A stretch of 14,880 nt of DNA. Source: Firmicutes bacterium UBA2296 (GTDB lineage: Bacteria > Bacillota > UBA994). Both the position numbers and the translations under genes were made by a program. The notes under the pieces are model-generated. The model saw only the letters and a list, made by a program, of their open reading frames with translations. It was not told where the DNA came from and searched no databases. The stretch spans positions 1 to 14,880 of the forward strand of contig DDWC01000173.1 of the NCBI GenBank assembly GCA_002345475.1, in the 5' to 3' direction. Positions within the stretch are counted from its first letter, which is position 1. Every line of letters begins with the position of its first letter. This document shows, one piece after another, positions 1 to 7,450 of the stretch.

Positions 1-685
1 GATCGCCAAGAACCAATAGACCATTGTCTGTCAGCGAATGTCGCTGCAGGTTGGTCTTTTCTGCCCTGGCCAATTCAATTATTCTGCACTGAGCAGCATA
101 CCTGGAATAGTACCGCCACTGCATGTCCTTGGGCAGGGGCACCGGGAAGTCGTCCTGAAGAATCTGCCGTCCGCCAATGGTTACGCTGGTTTTCTTGCTA
201 CTCTTGCGCACAAAGTCAAAACCCTCAAGGAAAAACAGCGGCAGATAGGTCGGGCTCTCGGCTGAGGATCCTATGGGTGCCAGCAGGTTCATGCCCCGGG
301 TCTTGCTTTCGGCCACATCCTCGATATCCACGGCTATAACCCGCCCGGCCTTGTCCACAAAGCTAAAAGACACGTGAACCCCCTTCGGCGACGTGGCGAG
401 CTTTGCTCCTGCGACATAGGTAGTTATATGATCGCAAATCCCTTTACCGGTGACGGCAAAATCCTCTTCAGGCACGCGTTTCAGAGTAGGCTGGTCGTAC
501 ACATCCACAAAACCGTCACGCCGATACGCGATGACCCTGTAGCCACTGCCGTAGGCGCCCCCGTCCAGGCGCTGTAATTCCAGCCCGCGGTACACTTCAT
601 CGGGTCGTTTTTCAAAGTTGATAATGGCCAGCTTCGTCATGGGCACTATACTCATAGCAAAGGGGATAACTACTTCTCTTCCCAT
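1..685 (-). CDS. Unrecognised protein, C-terminus beyond the left edge
   Basis: An open frame of 228 codons runs without a stop from an ATG at 685 to the window edge, so the 3' end is missing. The protein starts MGREVVIPFAMSIVPMTKLA and contains the stretches GAYGSGYRVIAYRRDGFVDV and ESKTRGMNLLAP. I do not recognise the family. There is no obvious signal peptide or membrane segment, and it reads as a soluble mixed alpha/beta protein. Only 10 bases separate it from the stop of the 87-residue membrane protein upstream, so the two are probably co-transcribed. The start is uncertain: an AGGTG lies about 15 bases before ATG 685, which is far, and in-frame ATGs at codons 11 and 16 lack a good ribosome site. 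Codon use and the long open frame support a real gene, but the function is unknown. Confidence 0.75.
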   Translation of the reverse strand, partial: MGREVVIPFAMSIVPMTKLAIINFEKRPDEVYRGLELQRLDGGAYGSGYRVIAYRRDGFVDVYDQPTLKRVPEEDFAVTGKGICDHITTYVAGAKLATSPKGVHVSFSFVDKAGRVIAVDIEDVAESKTRGMNLLAPIGSSAESPTYLPLFFLEGFDFVRKSSKKTSVTIGGRQILQDDFPVPLPKDMQWRYYSRYAAQCRIIELARAEKTNLQRHSLTDNGLLVLGD

Positions 686-695
686 ATGGCTGTGG

Positions 696-959
696 TTAGG
701 CACCTGGCAGTACATAAGCACCAAGCAAAACAAGACTAATGGCTACAGAGCCAAGTACTAAGGCGGTGCTCAGCCCGCGGCCGAATTCTGCCTGTCGATA
801 GAGAACCTGGGTAATTGTGGACACTGCACCCAAATACAGCAAAAAGGCCGGATAGAAGGCGGCGGTTCCAAATAACGAGTACATGAAATGGGACATTCCC
901 AGCAACAGATAGCTGACCATGACCATAGTGCCCAAGGCCAGGGCAATCTTCTTAAGCAT
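696..959 (-). CDS. Small integral membrane protein, 87 residues, function unknown
   Basis: The start is the ATG at 959, preceded by GGAGAG at a 6-base spacing. A longer frame from 989 has no such site. The protein begins MLKKIALALGTMVMVSYLLL and has about three hydrophobic segments (roughly residues 4-24, 31-50 and 62-84) separated by short polar loops, one containing YRQAEFGRG. It has no soluble domain or recognised motif. It follows the PII-like gene after a gap of about 97 bases and precedes the unrecognised gene by 10 bases, so it probably belongs to the DUF1538/PII transcript. Its place beside a membrane protein and a PII-like regulator is compatible with an accessory transport subunit, but that is inference from position only. 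Confidence 0.75.
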   Translation of the reverse strand: MLKKIALALGTMVMVSYLLLGMSHFMYSLFGTAAFYPAFLLYLGAVSTITQVLYRQAEFGRGLSTALVLGSVAISLVLLGAYVLPGA

Positions 960-1056
960 ATTAACTCTCCTTTTCTCAGGACGTAGCACACTGTGCCCGG
1001 CAAGGATGACCCAAGTTGGGTGCTGATCCTGCCTGCTGGCCCCATTACAATGTCAT

Positions 1057-1728
1057 CTATAGAACCCCATAAACCTCGTCTACGCTTTGTACAAACATGA
1101 TGCCTTGCCCAGGCTCGTCAATGGAGACGTGCACCCTGATGCTATCGCACACCTGTGCTGTGATGCCCTTCTCAACCAGAATCAGCACAATCTCCTTTTC
1201 CGGCTCGATGGCAAAAGAGAAGAGACGGCTGGTCTCGTGAATTCCGGATCCGCGGGCGTTAATTATTGTCGCGCCTCTGGCACCGGCTTTGGTGGCGGCC
1301 TCCACCACATGTACCGCATTGCCCTTATCCACAACCACAAAAACAGAGTCGTAGGCTTTCATTTCTGCATCAGCACCTTTCTTGGCATTGTTTGCTTCCC
1401 CACGGCAATGCTTTGTACCCATGACACTGTCAACTGCAATAGAAAATGCAATGCCGCTGTTGGGCTTGTCAAACCTTAGCCTTTCAAACACATTGCGCAG
1501 AAACACCCTTCCGGCCGCTGCGCCGGACACAGACAGTACAATTTCCTTGCGATAGTCAGCGAGCTCAAGAAATTTGAGTACGCGGTTTCTCCCGGTACCC
1601 TTACCAAGCATAATGGTCCCCCCGGAAACGCCACTTTCCCGGGCGATGGAGAGAACGCGACTGGCAAGTCCGTTTTTTGCAACGACGATATTAAGCTGAA
1701 AGAGACACTCTGCGGCCTGGTCACTCAT
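1057..1728 (-). CDS. Tandem PII-like (GlnB/GlnK-fold) regulatory protein
   Basis: This 223-residue protein holds two PII-like domains, about residues 1-105 and 118-223. Domain 1 has NIVVAKNGLASRVLSIARESG and later KEIVLSVSG. Domain 2 repeats the pattern with VFVVVDKGNAVHVVEAATKAGARGATII, ARGSG, PEKEIVLILVEKG and a closing GQGIMFVQSVDEVYGV. PII proteins are usually single domains near 110 residues that sense ATP/ADP and 2-oxoglutarate through a long T-loop. The T-loop here is short and lacks the classic uridylylated tyrosine context, so a different ligand is likely. The ATG at 1728 overlaps the stop of the DUF1538 gene in an ATGAGTGA arrangement, and GGGGAG lies 9 bases ahead of it, so translation is probably coupled. 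Pairing of DUF1538 with PII-like genes is known across bacteria, and I infer that this protein regulates the membrane partner. Confidence 0.85.
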   Translation of the reverse strand: MSDQAAECLFQLNIVVAKNGLASRVLSIARESGVSGGTIMLGKGTGRNRVLKFLELADYRKEIVLSVSGAAAGRVFLRNVFERLRFDKPNSGIAFSIAVDSVMGTKHCRGEANNAKKGADAEMKAYDSVFVVVDKGNAVHVVEAATKAGARGATIINARGSGIHETSRLFSFAIEPEKEIVLILVEKGITAQVCDSIRVHVSIDEPGQGIMFVQSVDEVYGVL

Positions 1729-3202
1729 CAACATCAACTCCCCTCTTTCGGCTCGAAACCTTATAGAAAGCCCCGAGCAGTTGCAGAGTAATAATGGGCA
1801 TAAGGGCAACCATGGCAATCATGCCAAAACCATCTACCAAAGTGTTTGCTGAGGGATGAGCGTTGGCAGCACCATGGATGAAGGCCATAATGAATGTGGC
1901 GGTCATGGGTCCGGTGGCCACACCCCCGGCGTCAAAGGCAATGCCGACGAATAGCTTGGGGGCTACAAAGGTGAGTCCCATCGCCAGCAGATAACCCGGA
2001 AGGAGATAGTGCCAAAGCTGAATACTGCTGACAACTACGCGCACCACGGAGAGTGACACCGCAGTCCCAACACCGACCGACAGAGCCAGAAGCACAGTGC
2101 CTTTCTTGACATAACCGGCGGTAACATCCTCTATCTGACGGGTGAGCACATGGACTGCCGGCTCTGCCAGTATCGTCACCACACCCAACACAAAGGCAAC
2201 TACTACCAGGGGAAGGAAAGTCCTACCAGAAACCAGATGGGCACCAATCTGGGTGCCGACCTCCATGAAACCGCTATTCACCCCTACCAGAAACAGACTG
2301 AGTCCGAGCAAGGCATAGACAAATCCTATGATAATCCTCCGGAGCTCTTCCCTATGTAAAGATGATACTAGGTGCACAAGCAGGAAGATTATTGCTAGCG
2401 GCAGAAACACTATGGCGCTTTCTCTGAGTGCTTCGGGAAAGGCGCCCAGCAGAGCTCTGAACAGAGGCATCGTCTCCGGGGTACGATCCGGAAGAGAACC
2501 GGAGTACTCCTGAACCTTGACGAAGAGACTGAGAATCATGACAGCGATGACAGCGCCGGCGGATACAATGGCCACCAGACCAAAGCTATCTTTTTCTGAG
2601 GCTTTGCTATCCTTCTTAAGGGCAGTGATACCCAGGGACAGAGACAATATGAAAGGGACTGCCAGCACGCCTGTGGTGGCCCCGGAACTGTCAAAGGCAA
2701 TGGCCAGAAACTCCCGCGACGTAAAGAAACCCAACAGGAGCACCAGGCCGTACGAGATGAAGAGTATTCGCTGCAGCGGTATGTTGAAAATGAGCCGGAA
2801 GAAGCCCACCACCATAAACACACCAATCCCCAGAGATACAACGACCAAAATGGTTAAACCGGCAACGGCTCCGGAAGTAACCGCGTCTATCTGGTTCCCC
2901 AGAATCAACAAACCGGGTTCAGCAAGGGAGATGACAAAACCCAGTACGAATGCGCCGGCGACCACGATCCAGACCCTGTTCTTGCGCGTGAGAAGAAGCC
3001 CTAGCATGGCTCCCAGGGGGGCGACGCCAAGATCTACACCAATGAGAAAAATGGAGAGCCCGATAGTTACCAGCACGGAGCCCGCGACAAACTCCCCTAC
3101 CAGAGAGCCTGGCATTGGGACTGCGGTGAGCCAAAGTATGACCACAATGAGCGTTATGGGCATGACCGCGAAAAGGACTTCCCGGAACTTCTCGCCCAGC
3201 AT
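1721..3202 (-). CDS. DUF1538 double-repeat integral membrane protein
   Basis: This hydrophobic protein of about 493 residues has two homologous halves, each matching DUF1538. The halves carry paired motifs: LSIFLIGVDLGVAPLG with LSLFLVGVNSGFMEVG, ISLAEPGL with TILAEPAV, and IAFDSSGATTG with IAFDAGGVATG (near residues 174 and 427 counting from the alternative GTG at 3217). Conserved acidic and glycine residues inside membrane helices of an internally duplicated protein suggest a transporter, but the substrate is unproven. I chose the ATG at 3202 because AGGTGG precedes it at about 11 bases. A GTG at 3217 would add five residues. The 3' end overlaps the PII-like gene by 8 bases. The polar linker near residues 200-212 and 240-250 separates the halves. 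Confidence 0.9.
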   Translation of the reverse strand: MLGEKFREVLFAVMPITLIVVILWLTAVPMPGSLVGEFVAGSVLVTIGLSIFLIGVDLGVAPLGAMLGLLLTRKNRVWIVVAGAFVLGFVISLAEPGLLILGNQIDAVTSGAVAGLTILVVVSLGIGVFMVVGFFRLIFNIPLQRILFISYGLVLLLGFFTSREFLAIAFDSSGATTGVLAVPFILSLSLGITALKKDSKASEKDSFGLVAIVSAGAVIAVMILSLFVKVQEYSGSLPDRTPETMPLFRALLGAFPEALRESAIVFLPLAIIFLLVHLVSSLHREELRRIIIGFVYALLGLSLFLVGVNSGFMEVGTQIGAHLVSGRTFLPLVVVAFVLGVVTILAEPAVHVLTRQIEDVTAGYVKKGTVLLALSVGVGTAVSLSVVRVVVSSIQLWHYLLPGYLLAMGLTFVAPKLFVGIAFDAGGVATGPMTATFIMAFIHGAANAHPSANTLVDGFGMIAMVALMPIITLQLLGAFYKVSSRKRGVDVDE

Positions 3203-3252
3203 GTTCAGTTTAACCACCTACATTCATAGTATGATGCGTCCACCGCCGAAAC

Positions 3253-3636
3253 TTAGTGCGATCCCCTTTCTCTTATTCTCCAGTCAATCAGATATAGAGC
3301 GCCGATGACTAAAGCAGGACCGCCAATAGTCAGACTCGCGAGCACCGTTGCACCCAGTGGCAAGCCCGAATGGCTCAAGTTACCCACGATAAACCAGATG
3401 TAAAAAACAGTGGCGGCAAAAAATCCGATTGCGCCAACCAGATCTCGCTTCCAGGCAAACATCGTCACGATGGTGAGAAGCAGCGATGGGATGTTGTGCA
3501 TAAGGAAGCCCAGAGCAAGCTCCCCGGGGCTTGCCTCTATGTCAAATACGTCTAACGAGAACAGTGCCAGAAACAGGATAAATGCAATCGACAGAACGCG
3601 CGGAGCCCAGTGCAACCACGTACCCGGCCTATCCAT
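3253..3636 (-). CDS. DUF7670-like small membrane protein, 127 residues
   Basis: The ATG at 3636 is preceded by GGGAGGAGAG at a good distance. The protein begins MDRPGTWLHWAPRVLSIAFI and has four hydrophobic segments, near residues 10-28, 42-62, 68-88 and 92-115. The stretch GFLMHNIPSLLLTIVTMFAW followed by KRDLVG is typical of a small family of four-helix membrane proteins in Bacillota that databases label DUF7670. That family assignment is from memory and only moderately sure. No function is known. It lies 33 bases after the DUF7000 gene and about 50 bases before the DUF1538 gene, so it could be co-transcribed with either. Confidence 0.75.
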   Translation of the reverse strand: MDRPGTWLHWAPRVLSIAFILFLALFSLDVFDIEASPGELALGFLMHNIPSLLLTIVTMFAWKRDLVGAIGFFAATVFYIWFIVGNLSHSGLPLGATVLASLTIGGPALVIGALYLIDWRIRERGSH

Positions 3637-3669
3637 TTTGCTCTCCTCCCATAATTGTGCCTATCCTAT

Positions 3670-4185
3670 TCATCGCTTAGCTAGATCATTGTTACCCACT
3701 GCCTTCAACAGGTTTGCCATGTCTTCCGTGAAACGTTGCACTTCCTTTTCTATCTGACTTCTCAGCGCATTCAGATCGTCGAAATCAGGGGCATCAACTA
3801 GAATAGACTCTATGATAGAGTCTACGCCTGGTGCGACAGACGAGAGGCAGTAACGCCCCAGTTTCGCGAAGCGTAACGCATCGATACATGCCGCCTGAAC
3901 TTTGCGGTTGCCTCCGGTAAGCCAGGCCTCGAAGCGGTCTTCCTCGTGTAGATAGACGATGGCGATCTTGAGTTTATGCTTCTTAATATTCTCGGGGGTG
4001 AAGGCGAAGTAGGTCATATCCATGTAGCCCGGATAAATCGCTCCCGTAATGTGCTCTGGGTAATGCTGTTCGAATGATGTTCGCAAGCCAGCCATAAACT
4101 GCATCAGACCCCGGTACGCATGGCGGATTTCTCCCGCCTTTAGTTGACGGTTATACTCTAGCATTGACTCGCTCAAAGACCGCAC
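3670..4185 (-). CDS. DUF7000 family protein, 171 residues
   Basis: The start is a GTG at 4185 with AGGAGGT seven bases upstream. The in-frame ATG at codon 8 has no ribosome site of its own. The protein contains YNRQLKAGEIRHAYRGLMQF, GYMDMTYFAFTP and LHEEDRFEAWLTGGNRKVQ, which I recognise as the conserved core of a soluble family of unknown function (DUF7000). The C-terminal part is helical and charged. The family is common among accessory genes of Bacillota and Bacteroidota, and no biochemical role is established. It sits between a membrane protein upstream (gap about 45 bases) and the DUF7670-like membrane protein downstream (gap 33 bases), in the same direction. Confidence 0.8.
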   Translation of the reverse strand: MRSLSESMLEYNRQLKAGEIRHAYRGLMQFMAGLRTSFEQHYPEHITGAIYPGYMDMTYFAFTPENIKKHKLKIAIVYLHEEDRFEAWLTGGNRKVQAACIDALRFAKLGRYCLSSVAPGVDSIIESILVDAPDFDDLNALRSQIEKEVQRFTEDMANLLKAVGNNDLAKR

Positions 4186-4230
4186 TCAAGGCACCTCCTC
4201 ATGAATAGCCGACAACCGAGCTGTGCACGG

Positions 4231-4707
4231 TCAAGCGCGCGGCCAGGCATAGAAGATTCCTAAGCCTGCTGCAATAAGGGTTGCGAAATAGTACATCCAG
4301 TTGCTCTTAGTATAGCGAAGCAACAGATATGCACATACTGTCAATCCCCCAACCGCCAATGCGGCCGCCACAGGGTAAAGATACAGAGCGAGAACCAGAG
4401 CGGCAATCGATGCGGCCATGGGCCCTACCAGCAGGGTTGCGCGTATCACATGTGACGTTGGAGAGCGCAGCACAAGGCAATAAAGTATCCATGACAAGGC
4501 CACGGATAGATTGCGCACTAAGCCGGCAGGCATACGATCCGGACGCTGTGTAAAAAACACTCTCTCCACGCCCATATACACCATGACGTACATAAACCAG
4601 AAAATAACGAACACCAGCAGCCCACCCAGAGAGATTAGAAGAGCCTGAATCCAAGGCCGGCTCGAAACCGGGTCTAATAATGAAGACGCTCTGGCTTTGG
4701 CATTCAC
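4231..4707 (-). CDS. Hypothetical integral membrane protein
   Basis: A protein of about 158 residues with roughly five hydrophobic segments: ALLISLGGLLVFVIFWFMYV, a segment around VALSWILYCLVL, VGPMAASIAALVLALYLYP, AAALAVGGLTVCAYLLL and YYFATLIAAGLGIFYAW. I chose the GTG at 4707 because GGGAG lies nine bases ahead. The ATG at 4716 follows that site with no spacing and is less likely, although it cannot be excluded. It begins a few bases after the stop of the APH-fold kinase gene, so the two are almost certainly in one transcript. I do not recognise the family. Confidence 0.7.
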   Translation of the reverse strand: MNAKARASSLLDPVSSRPWIQALLISLGGLLVFVIFWFMYVMVYMGVERVFFTQRPDRMPAGLVRNLSVALSWILYCLVLRSPTSHVIRATLLVGPMAASIAALVLALYLYPVAAALAVGGLTVCAYLLLRYTKSNWMYYFATLIAAGLGIFYAWPRA

Positions 4708-4722
4708 AACAACCATCTCCCG

Positions 4723-5625
4723 CTAACCGGATAGTCTCTCCATTATGCGCCGTTTTAAATCAGCGCAGTCACTCGGCACACCCAACACGCTTCTAATTAC
4801 ATTATAGCCGTATTCATGGCACAAAGTTGCCTTGAAACACAGATCCGCAAGTTCCTCCGTACTCCTGTTACCATAATAGCCCCTGAGAAAATGCGAATCA
4901 AAACTAAAAGCATCACAGATAATAGTCATATCTTCGTAAATCGCGGGCGCGCGCAGCGAATCCGCAAAATCGACGACGGTGATGGCGCCGCCGCCGGTGA
5001 CTATGAGATTATCCTCAGTCAAATCGCCGTGGACGTAAACCTGAGGCTGCAATCTCATTGCGCTAAGCAGTACTTGCTGCTCCGCCCTGAGCGAGACAGA
5101 AGCGTCGATCCAACGTTTGCTTGCCAGAGTGCGGGCAATGGCATCCACGCCGTTAAAGTCTTCGCAGGGCGTCGCCCAGCAATGAACGATTCTCCTCAAG
5201 GATTCCCCTATCCTCACCTTATGCTCGGGGGCGAGAGAGCTTTTTATGTCGCCCAGTGTCTCCCCAGCTACGTAGTCCATGATTAGATAACGGAACAGGT
5301 AACGATCCTGAACTGCCCCATTGGCAACGAGCCTGGGGACAGATACACCTAAGGAGTTGGCCCTGTGCAGGGCATACAGCTCTGACCGATAATCCGGCTC
5401 GCTGTCATAGCCGGATTCCAGAGGAACGAACACCTTGGCAATGTAATCCCCCACGCGGAAGACACCATTAGTTCCGGGCTTGCAGTTCTCCAGTTCGGTG
5501 AAATCAAGCCCTTCTATGGCGAAGATACGCTTGACCAAAGGGGTGAAAAGGTCAGTGGAGCGGAACACTCGTCCCCAGGTTTCCCAGTCGTGGATATCGA
5601 ACTGGAACAGGTCTCGTTGACTAAT
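4723..5625 (-). CDS. APH-fold phosphotransferase (aminoglycoside phosphotransferase-like), 300 residues
   Basis: The frame carries the hallmarks of the aminoglycoside/choline phosphotransferase kinase fold. These are a lysine in IAKVF for nucleotide binding, the hinge YLIMDYVAGETL, the catalytic loop VHGDLTEDNLIV (Brenner motif HGDxxxxN) and the metal-binding VVDFADS. The substrate cannot be told; most chromosomal members are not proven resistance enzymes. The start is odd. AGGAGGT at 5633-5639 is ideally spaced (7 bases) for an ATT codon at 5625, giving a protein that begins (I/M)SQRDLFQFD. The in-frame GTGs at 5634 and 5664 are standard codons, but the first overlaps the ribosome site and the second, which overlaps the upstream DUF1801 gene, has none. 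An annotation using only standard starts would place the end at 5634 or 5664. The hypothetical membrane protein follows immediately. Confidence 0.85.
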   Translation of the reverse strand: MSQRDLFQFDIHDWETWGRVFRSTDLFTPLVKRIFAIEGLDFTELENCKPGTNGVFRVGDYIAKVFVPLESGYDSEPDYRSELYALHRANSLGVSVPRLVANGAVQDRYLFRYLIMDYVAGETLGDIKSSLAPEHKVRIGESLRRIVHCWATPCEDFNGVDAIARTLASKRWIDASVSLRAEQQVLLSAMRLQPQVYVHGDLTEDNLIVTGGGAITVVDFADSLRAPAIYEDMTIICDAFSFDSHFLRGYYGNRSTEELADLCFKATLCHEYGYNVIRSVLGVPSDCADLKRRIMERLSG

Positions 5626-5632
5626 GTCCTTC

Positions 5633-5639
5633 ACCTCCT
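5633..5639 (-). promoter_or_regulatory. Strong ribosome binding site pointing to an ATT start
   Basis: On the minus strand AGGAGGT is followed by GAAGGAC and then ATT at 5625-5623, in frame with the APH-fold kinase. It lies just after the stop of the DUF1801 gene, where a new ribosome site would be expected. The site itself is seen directly. That ATT is the real start is inference. Confidence 0.6.
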
Positions 5640-5641
5640 CT

Positions 5642-6052
5642 TCAAGGGTAGTAGCCAGTATCACTACACCATCTGGCTATATCAGCAATCAAATCAAGTG
5701 GAATCGGCATTTCATAGGGAAACTGGATAGCGCCTTTGCTGGTTTTGTATTCCTTCAGGCGTCCAGCGAACTCCTCTATTGCCTCGGGTCCGGGGTACAG
5801 GCCAATGTGCTTTTTGAAAGCGGCAAAATGTATAATGTTGTGACCTTGCCAGTACGTCGGCATACGCCAGGAGATGCGCTCCTCTGCGTCTGGCAGCGCC
5901 ACCTTTATCGCATCACGGACCTGATTCAGCACTGTTTGAACATGCTCAGGTTGCTCCTGAATGTATGCGTCGATTGTTCGTGGCGGCTCACCGCAATAGT
6001 GGTCCTGATTCTGTTTGCCGAAATCTCGCCCGCACTTTGGACATTGCCACAC
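5642..6052 (-). CDS. DUF1801 family protein with N-terminal zinc-ribbon-like motif
   Basis: A protein of about 136 residues. The N-terminus reads MWQCPKCGRDF...NQDHYC, a CxxC (residues 4 and 7) followed by H18 and C20, which looks like half of a zinc ribbon. The rest, with IDAYI, ALPDAEERISWRMPTYW, GHNIIHFAAFKKHIGLYPGP and FPYEMPIP, is the DUF1801 (YdhG-like) fold. Homologues in Bacilli have been called iron-chaperone-like, but the role is poorly defined. I chose the GTG at 6052 because AAGGG precedes it at about nine bases and because relatives begin with MW-CPKCGR. A GTG at 6061 is the alternative. The stop is followed at once by the ribosome site of the APH-fold kinase. Confidence 0.8.
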   Translation of the reverse strand: MWQCPKCGRDFGKQNQDHYCGEPPRTIDAYIQEQPEHVQTVLNQVRDAIKVALPDAEERISWRMPTYWQGHNIIHFAAFKKHIGLYPGPEAIEEFAGRLKEYKTSKGAIQFPYEMPIPLDLIADIARWCSDTGYYP

Positions 6053-6111
6053 AGCTATCACCCTTGCATACTCAAGATTCCCTTGCGCCCGAGAAACTGC
6101 CAGTGCTGGTT

Positions 6112-6687
6112 TCAGACTGACAAGCTGCCCCGGAAGCCCCGCGCAGCGTAATAGGAGTCAGCACCGTTGTGGTACAGAAAAACAGTATCATAGCGACGGT
6201 CGCAGAAAAGAGCGCCTCCCAGTTCTCTGATTATGTCAGGTGTCTTAACCCAGCTGGACGTTCTGGTGTCAAAGGCGCCTAGCGTCTGCAGGTACCGATA
6301 CTGCTGTTCTGTAAGTAGTTCTACACCCATAGCAGTGGCCATATCCATGGCACTGCTCGCAGGCTTGTTCTTCTTCCGTGAATCGAGCGCAGCGCGATCG
6401 TAGCACAGACTTCTGCGACCCACTGGGCTCTCCGGAGAACAATCGTAAAACACGTAACTGCCGTGCTCAGGGTCAAAGCAAACCACGTCCGCTTCGCCTC
6501 CCGACAGCTCCATTTCACGCAGTGACCACAGTTTATGGGGTTGGGACTGAAGCCTTGCCCTCACTTCGTTCCACTTCATCCCGGCATGACGGTGCATGTT
6601 ACCATTGAAGCGCTCGCTCAGTACGTTAAGCAGTTCCTCACGCTGGCTCGCCGACAACTGCTGCGATTCGTGACTGGCATTTCCCAT
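6112..6687 (-). CDS. DUF4256 domain protein, 191 residues
   Basis: The protein includes LLNVLSERFNGNMHRHAGMKW, LWSLREMELSGGEADVV, YVFYDCSPESPVGRRSLCYD, MGVELLTEQQYRYLQTLG and the C-terminal ALFCDRRYDTVFLYHNGADSYY with ARGFRG. These match the DUF4256 family, soluble proteins of about 190 residues found widely in bacteria, with no proven function. The ATG at 6687 is chosen because AGGAGGT ends six bases before it. The ATG two codons earlier abuts that site. It lies 59 bases before the DUF1801 gene and 42 bases after the DUF3795 gene, in the same direction. Length agrees with the family and the gene looks intact. Confidence 0.88.
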   Translation of the reverse strand: MGNASHESQQLSASQREELLNVLSERFNGNMHRHAGMKWNEVRARLQSQPHKLWSLREMELSGGEADVVCFDPEHGSYVFYDCSPESPVGRRSLCYDRAALDSRKKNKPASSAMDMATAMGVELLTEQQYRYLQTLGAFDTRTSSWVKTPDIIRELGGALFCDRRYDTVFLYHNGADSYYAARGFRGSLSV

Positions 6688-6729
6688 TTTCATACCTCCT
6701 GATTATTTCATCAAGATTTACGTATGCGG

Positions 6730-7287
6730 TCATCGGGGTCTCTTGCGGAGCTGCAGATTAATGTCTTCCTTCACAGCCAGCTCCCCCAAAAGCGACGCCA
6801 TCCGCTCAGCCCTGTTCTTTGCTGTCTCCTCGTCGCAGCCCTCGCGACCACACTCCATCTCCAGAACACGCTCAAGCCCCTGCAGCGGCAAGAGGTTCAC
6901 GGCTGTGCAGAACAACGACTTCCGGCGTCCATCGTTGTAGTCAGCTAACAGCTTTCTCAGGATGGCTACTTTGCGATCCTGTTCCTTTTGATAAGCTTCT
7001 ATACCAATGTCCTGTATCCTGGCTATATCTTGCAGTTGCCTCCGATACGATATAAAGGAGTCGTATTCATCGCTACCTTCATACAACTCACACGGGAATA
7101 ATTCACACTGAAAGCAGTACTCGATTCCGCCATGCTGCAAACTACAACGAGCAATAGCACAGGACTGGTTGCCTGCTCCGCCCCCACAGCCGGGACAATA
7201 GTCTCCCAAGCGCATGGGGCAAAGACCGCAGTTTAGACCGCACAGTGAAAAGTACAAGTCACTTCTAGCGAAGTCCTTCACTATCAT
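6730..7287 (-). CDS. DUF3795 cysteine-rich protein, 185 residues
   Basis: The N-terminal 70 residues contain ten cysteines (16, 20, 23, 31, 34, 43, 48, 58, 61, 66) in CGLNCGLCP, YCPGCGGG, CAIARC and EYCFQCELFPC, the signature of DUF3795. This pattern suggests bound metal, either zinc or an iron-sulfur cluster, but which one is not known. The C-terminal half is a charged helical region. I chose the ATG at 7287 with AAGGG six bases upstream. A frame extension to 7371 has no supporting site and a non-typical sequence. It is the first gene of the cluster of small conserved proteins, and about 160 bases with a REP-like hairpin separate it from the transposase gene. Confidence 0.85.
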   Translation of the reverse strand: MIVKDFARSDLYFSLCGLNCGLCPMRLGDYCPGCGGGAGNQSCAIARCSLQHGGIEYCFQCELFPCELYEGSDEYDSFISYRRQLQDIARIQDIGIEAYQKEQDRKVAILRKLLADYNDGRRKSLFCTAVNLLPLQGLERVLEMECGREGCDEETAKNRAERMASLLGELAVKEDINLQLRKRPR

Positions 7288-7374
7288 CACTTGCCCTTCT
7301 AATAGAATCAGTCCTAGTGTACAACGTCCAACACTGCGCTTAACGCAGGATTCGTCAGTGGCCCTCGTCACAGG

Positions 7375-7384
7375 CCTCTAGAGG
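7375..7384. repeat. Short palindrome CCTCTAGAGG
   Basis: A perfect 10-base palindrome upstream of the DUF3795 gene, between it and the left REP-like hairpin. It could be an operator, but nothing else supports that. Confidence 0.25.
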
Positions 7385-7413
7385 GCTAGCTTCAGCTCAT
7401 CCTTACCGAGCCC

Positions 7414-7442
7414 GAAGCACCGGGGACGGTTCTTTTTGCTTC
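7414..7442 (+). repeat. REP-like hairpin, left copy flanking the RAYT gene
   Basis: A 29-base element beginning GAAGCACCGGGGACGGTTC and ending TGCTTC. Its ends form a 6-base stem GAAGCA/TGCTTC, and the inner ACCG-GGGA-CGGT could form a second small stem. It lies just beyond the 3' end of the transposase gene. It matches the right copy in inverted orientation over its full length with five differences, and the first 19 bases are identical to the solitary copy at 10384. Confidence 0.85.
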
Positions 7443-7450
7443 ACTATCCA

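Noticed and set aside
1087..1479. Plus-strand open frame of 130 codons
   Set aside because: It is a shadow of the tandem PII-like gene, whose minus-strand reading has clear family motifs.
2517..3308. Long open frame (263 codons) on the plus strand
   Set aside because: It is antisense to the DUF1538 gene, has a low-complexity Thr/Met/Pro/Arg composition expected from the reverse of a hydrophobic coding sequence, and shows no recognisable domain.
5624..6151. Plus-strand open frame of 175 codons
   Set aside because: It is antisense to DUF1801 and its flanks; composition is not protein-like.
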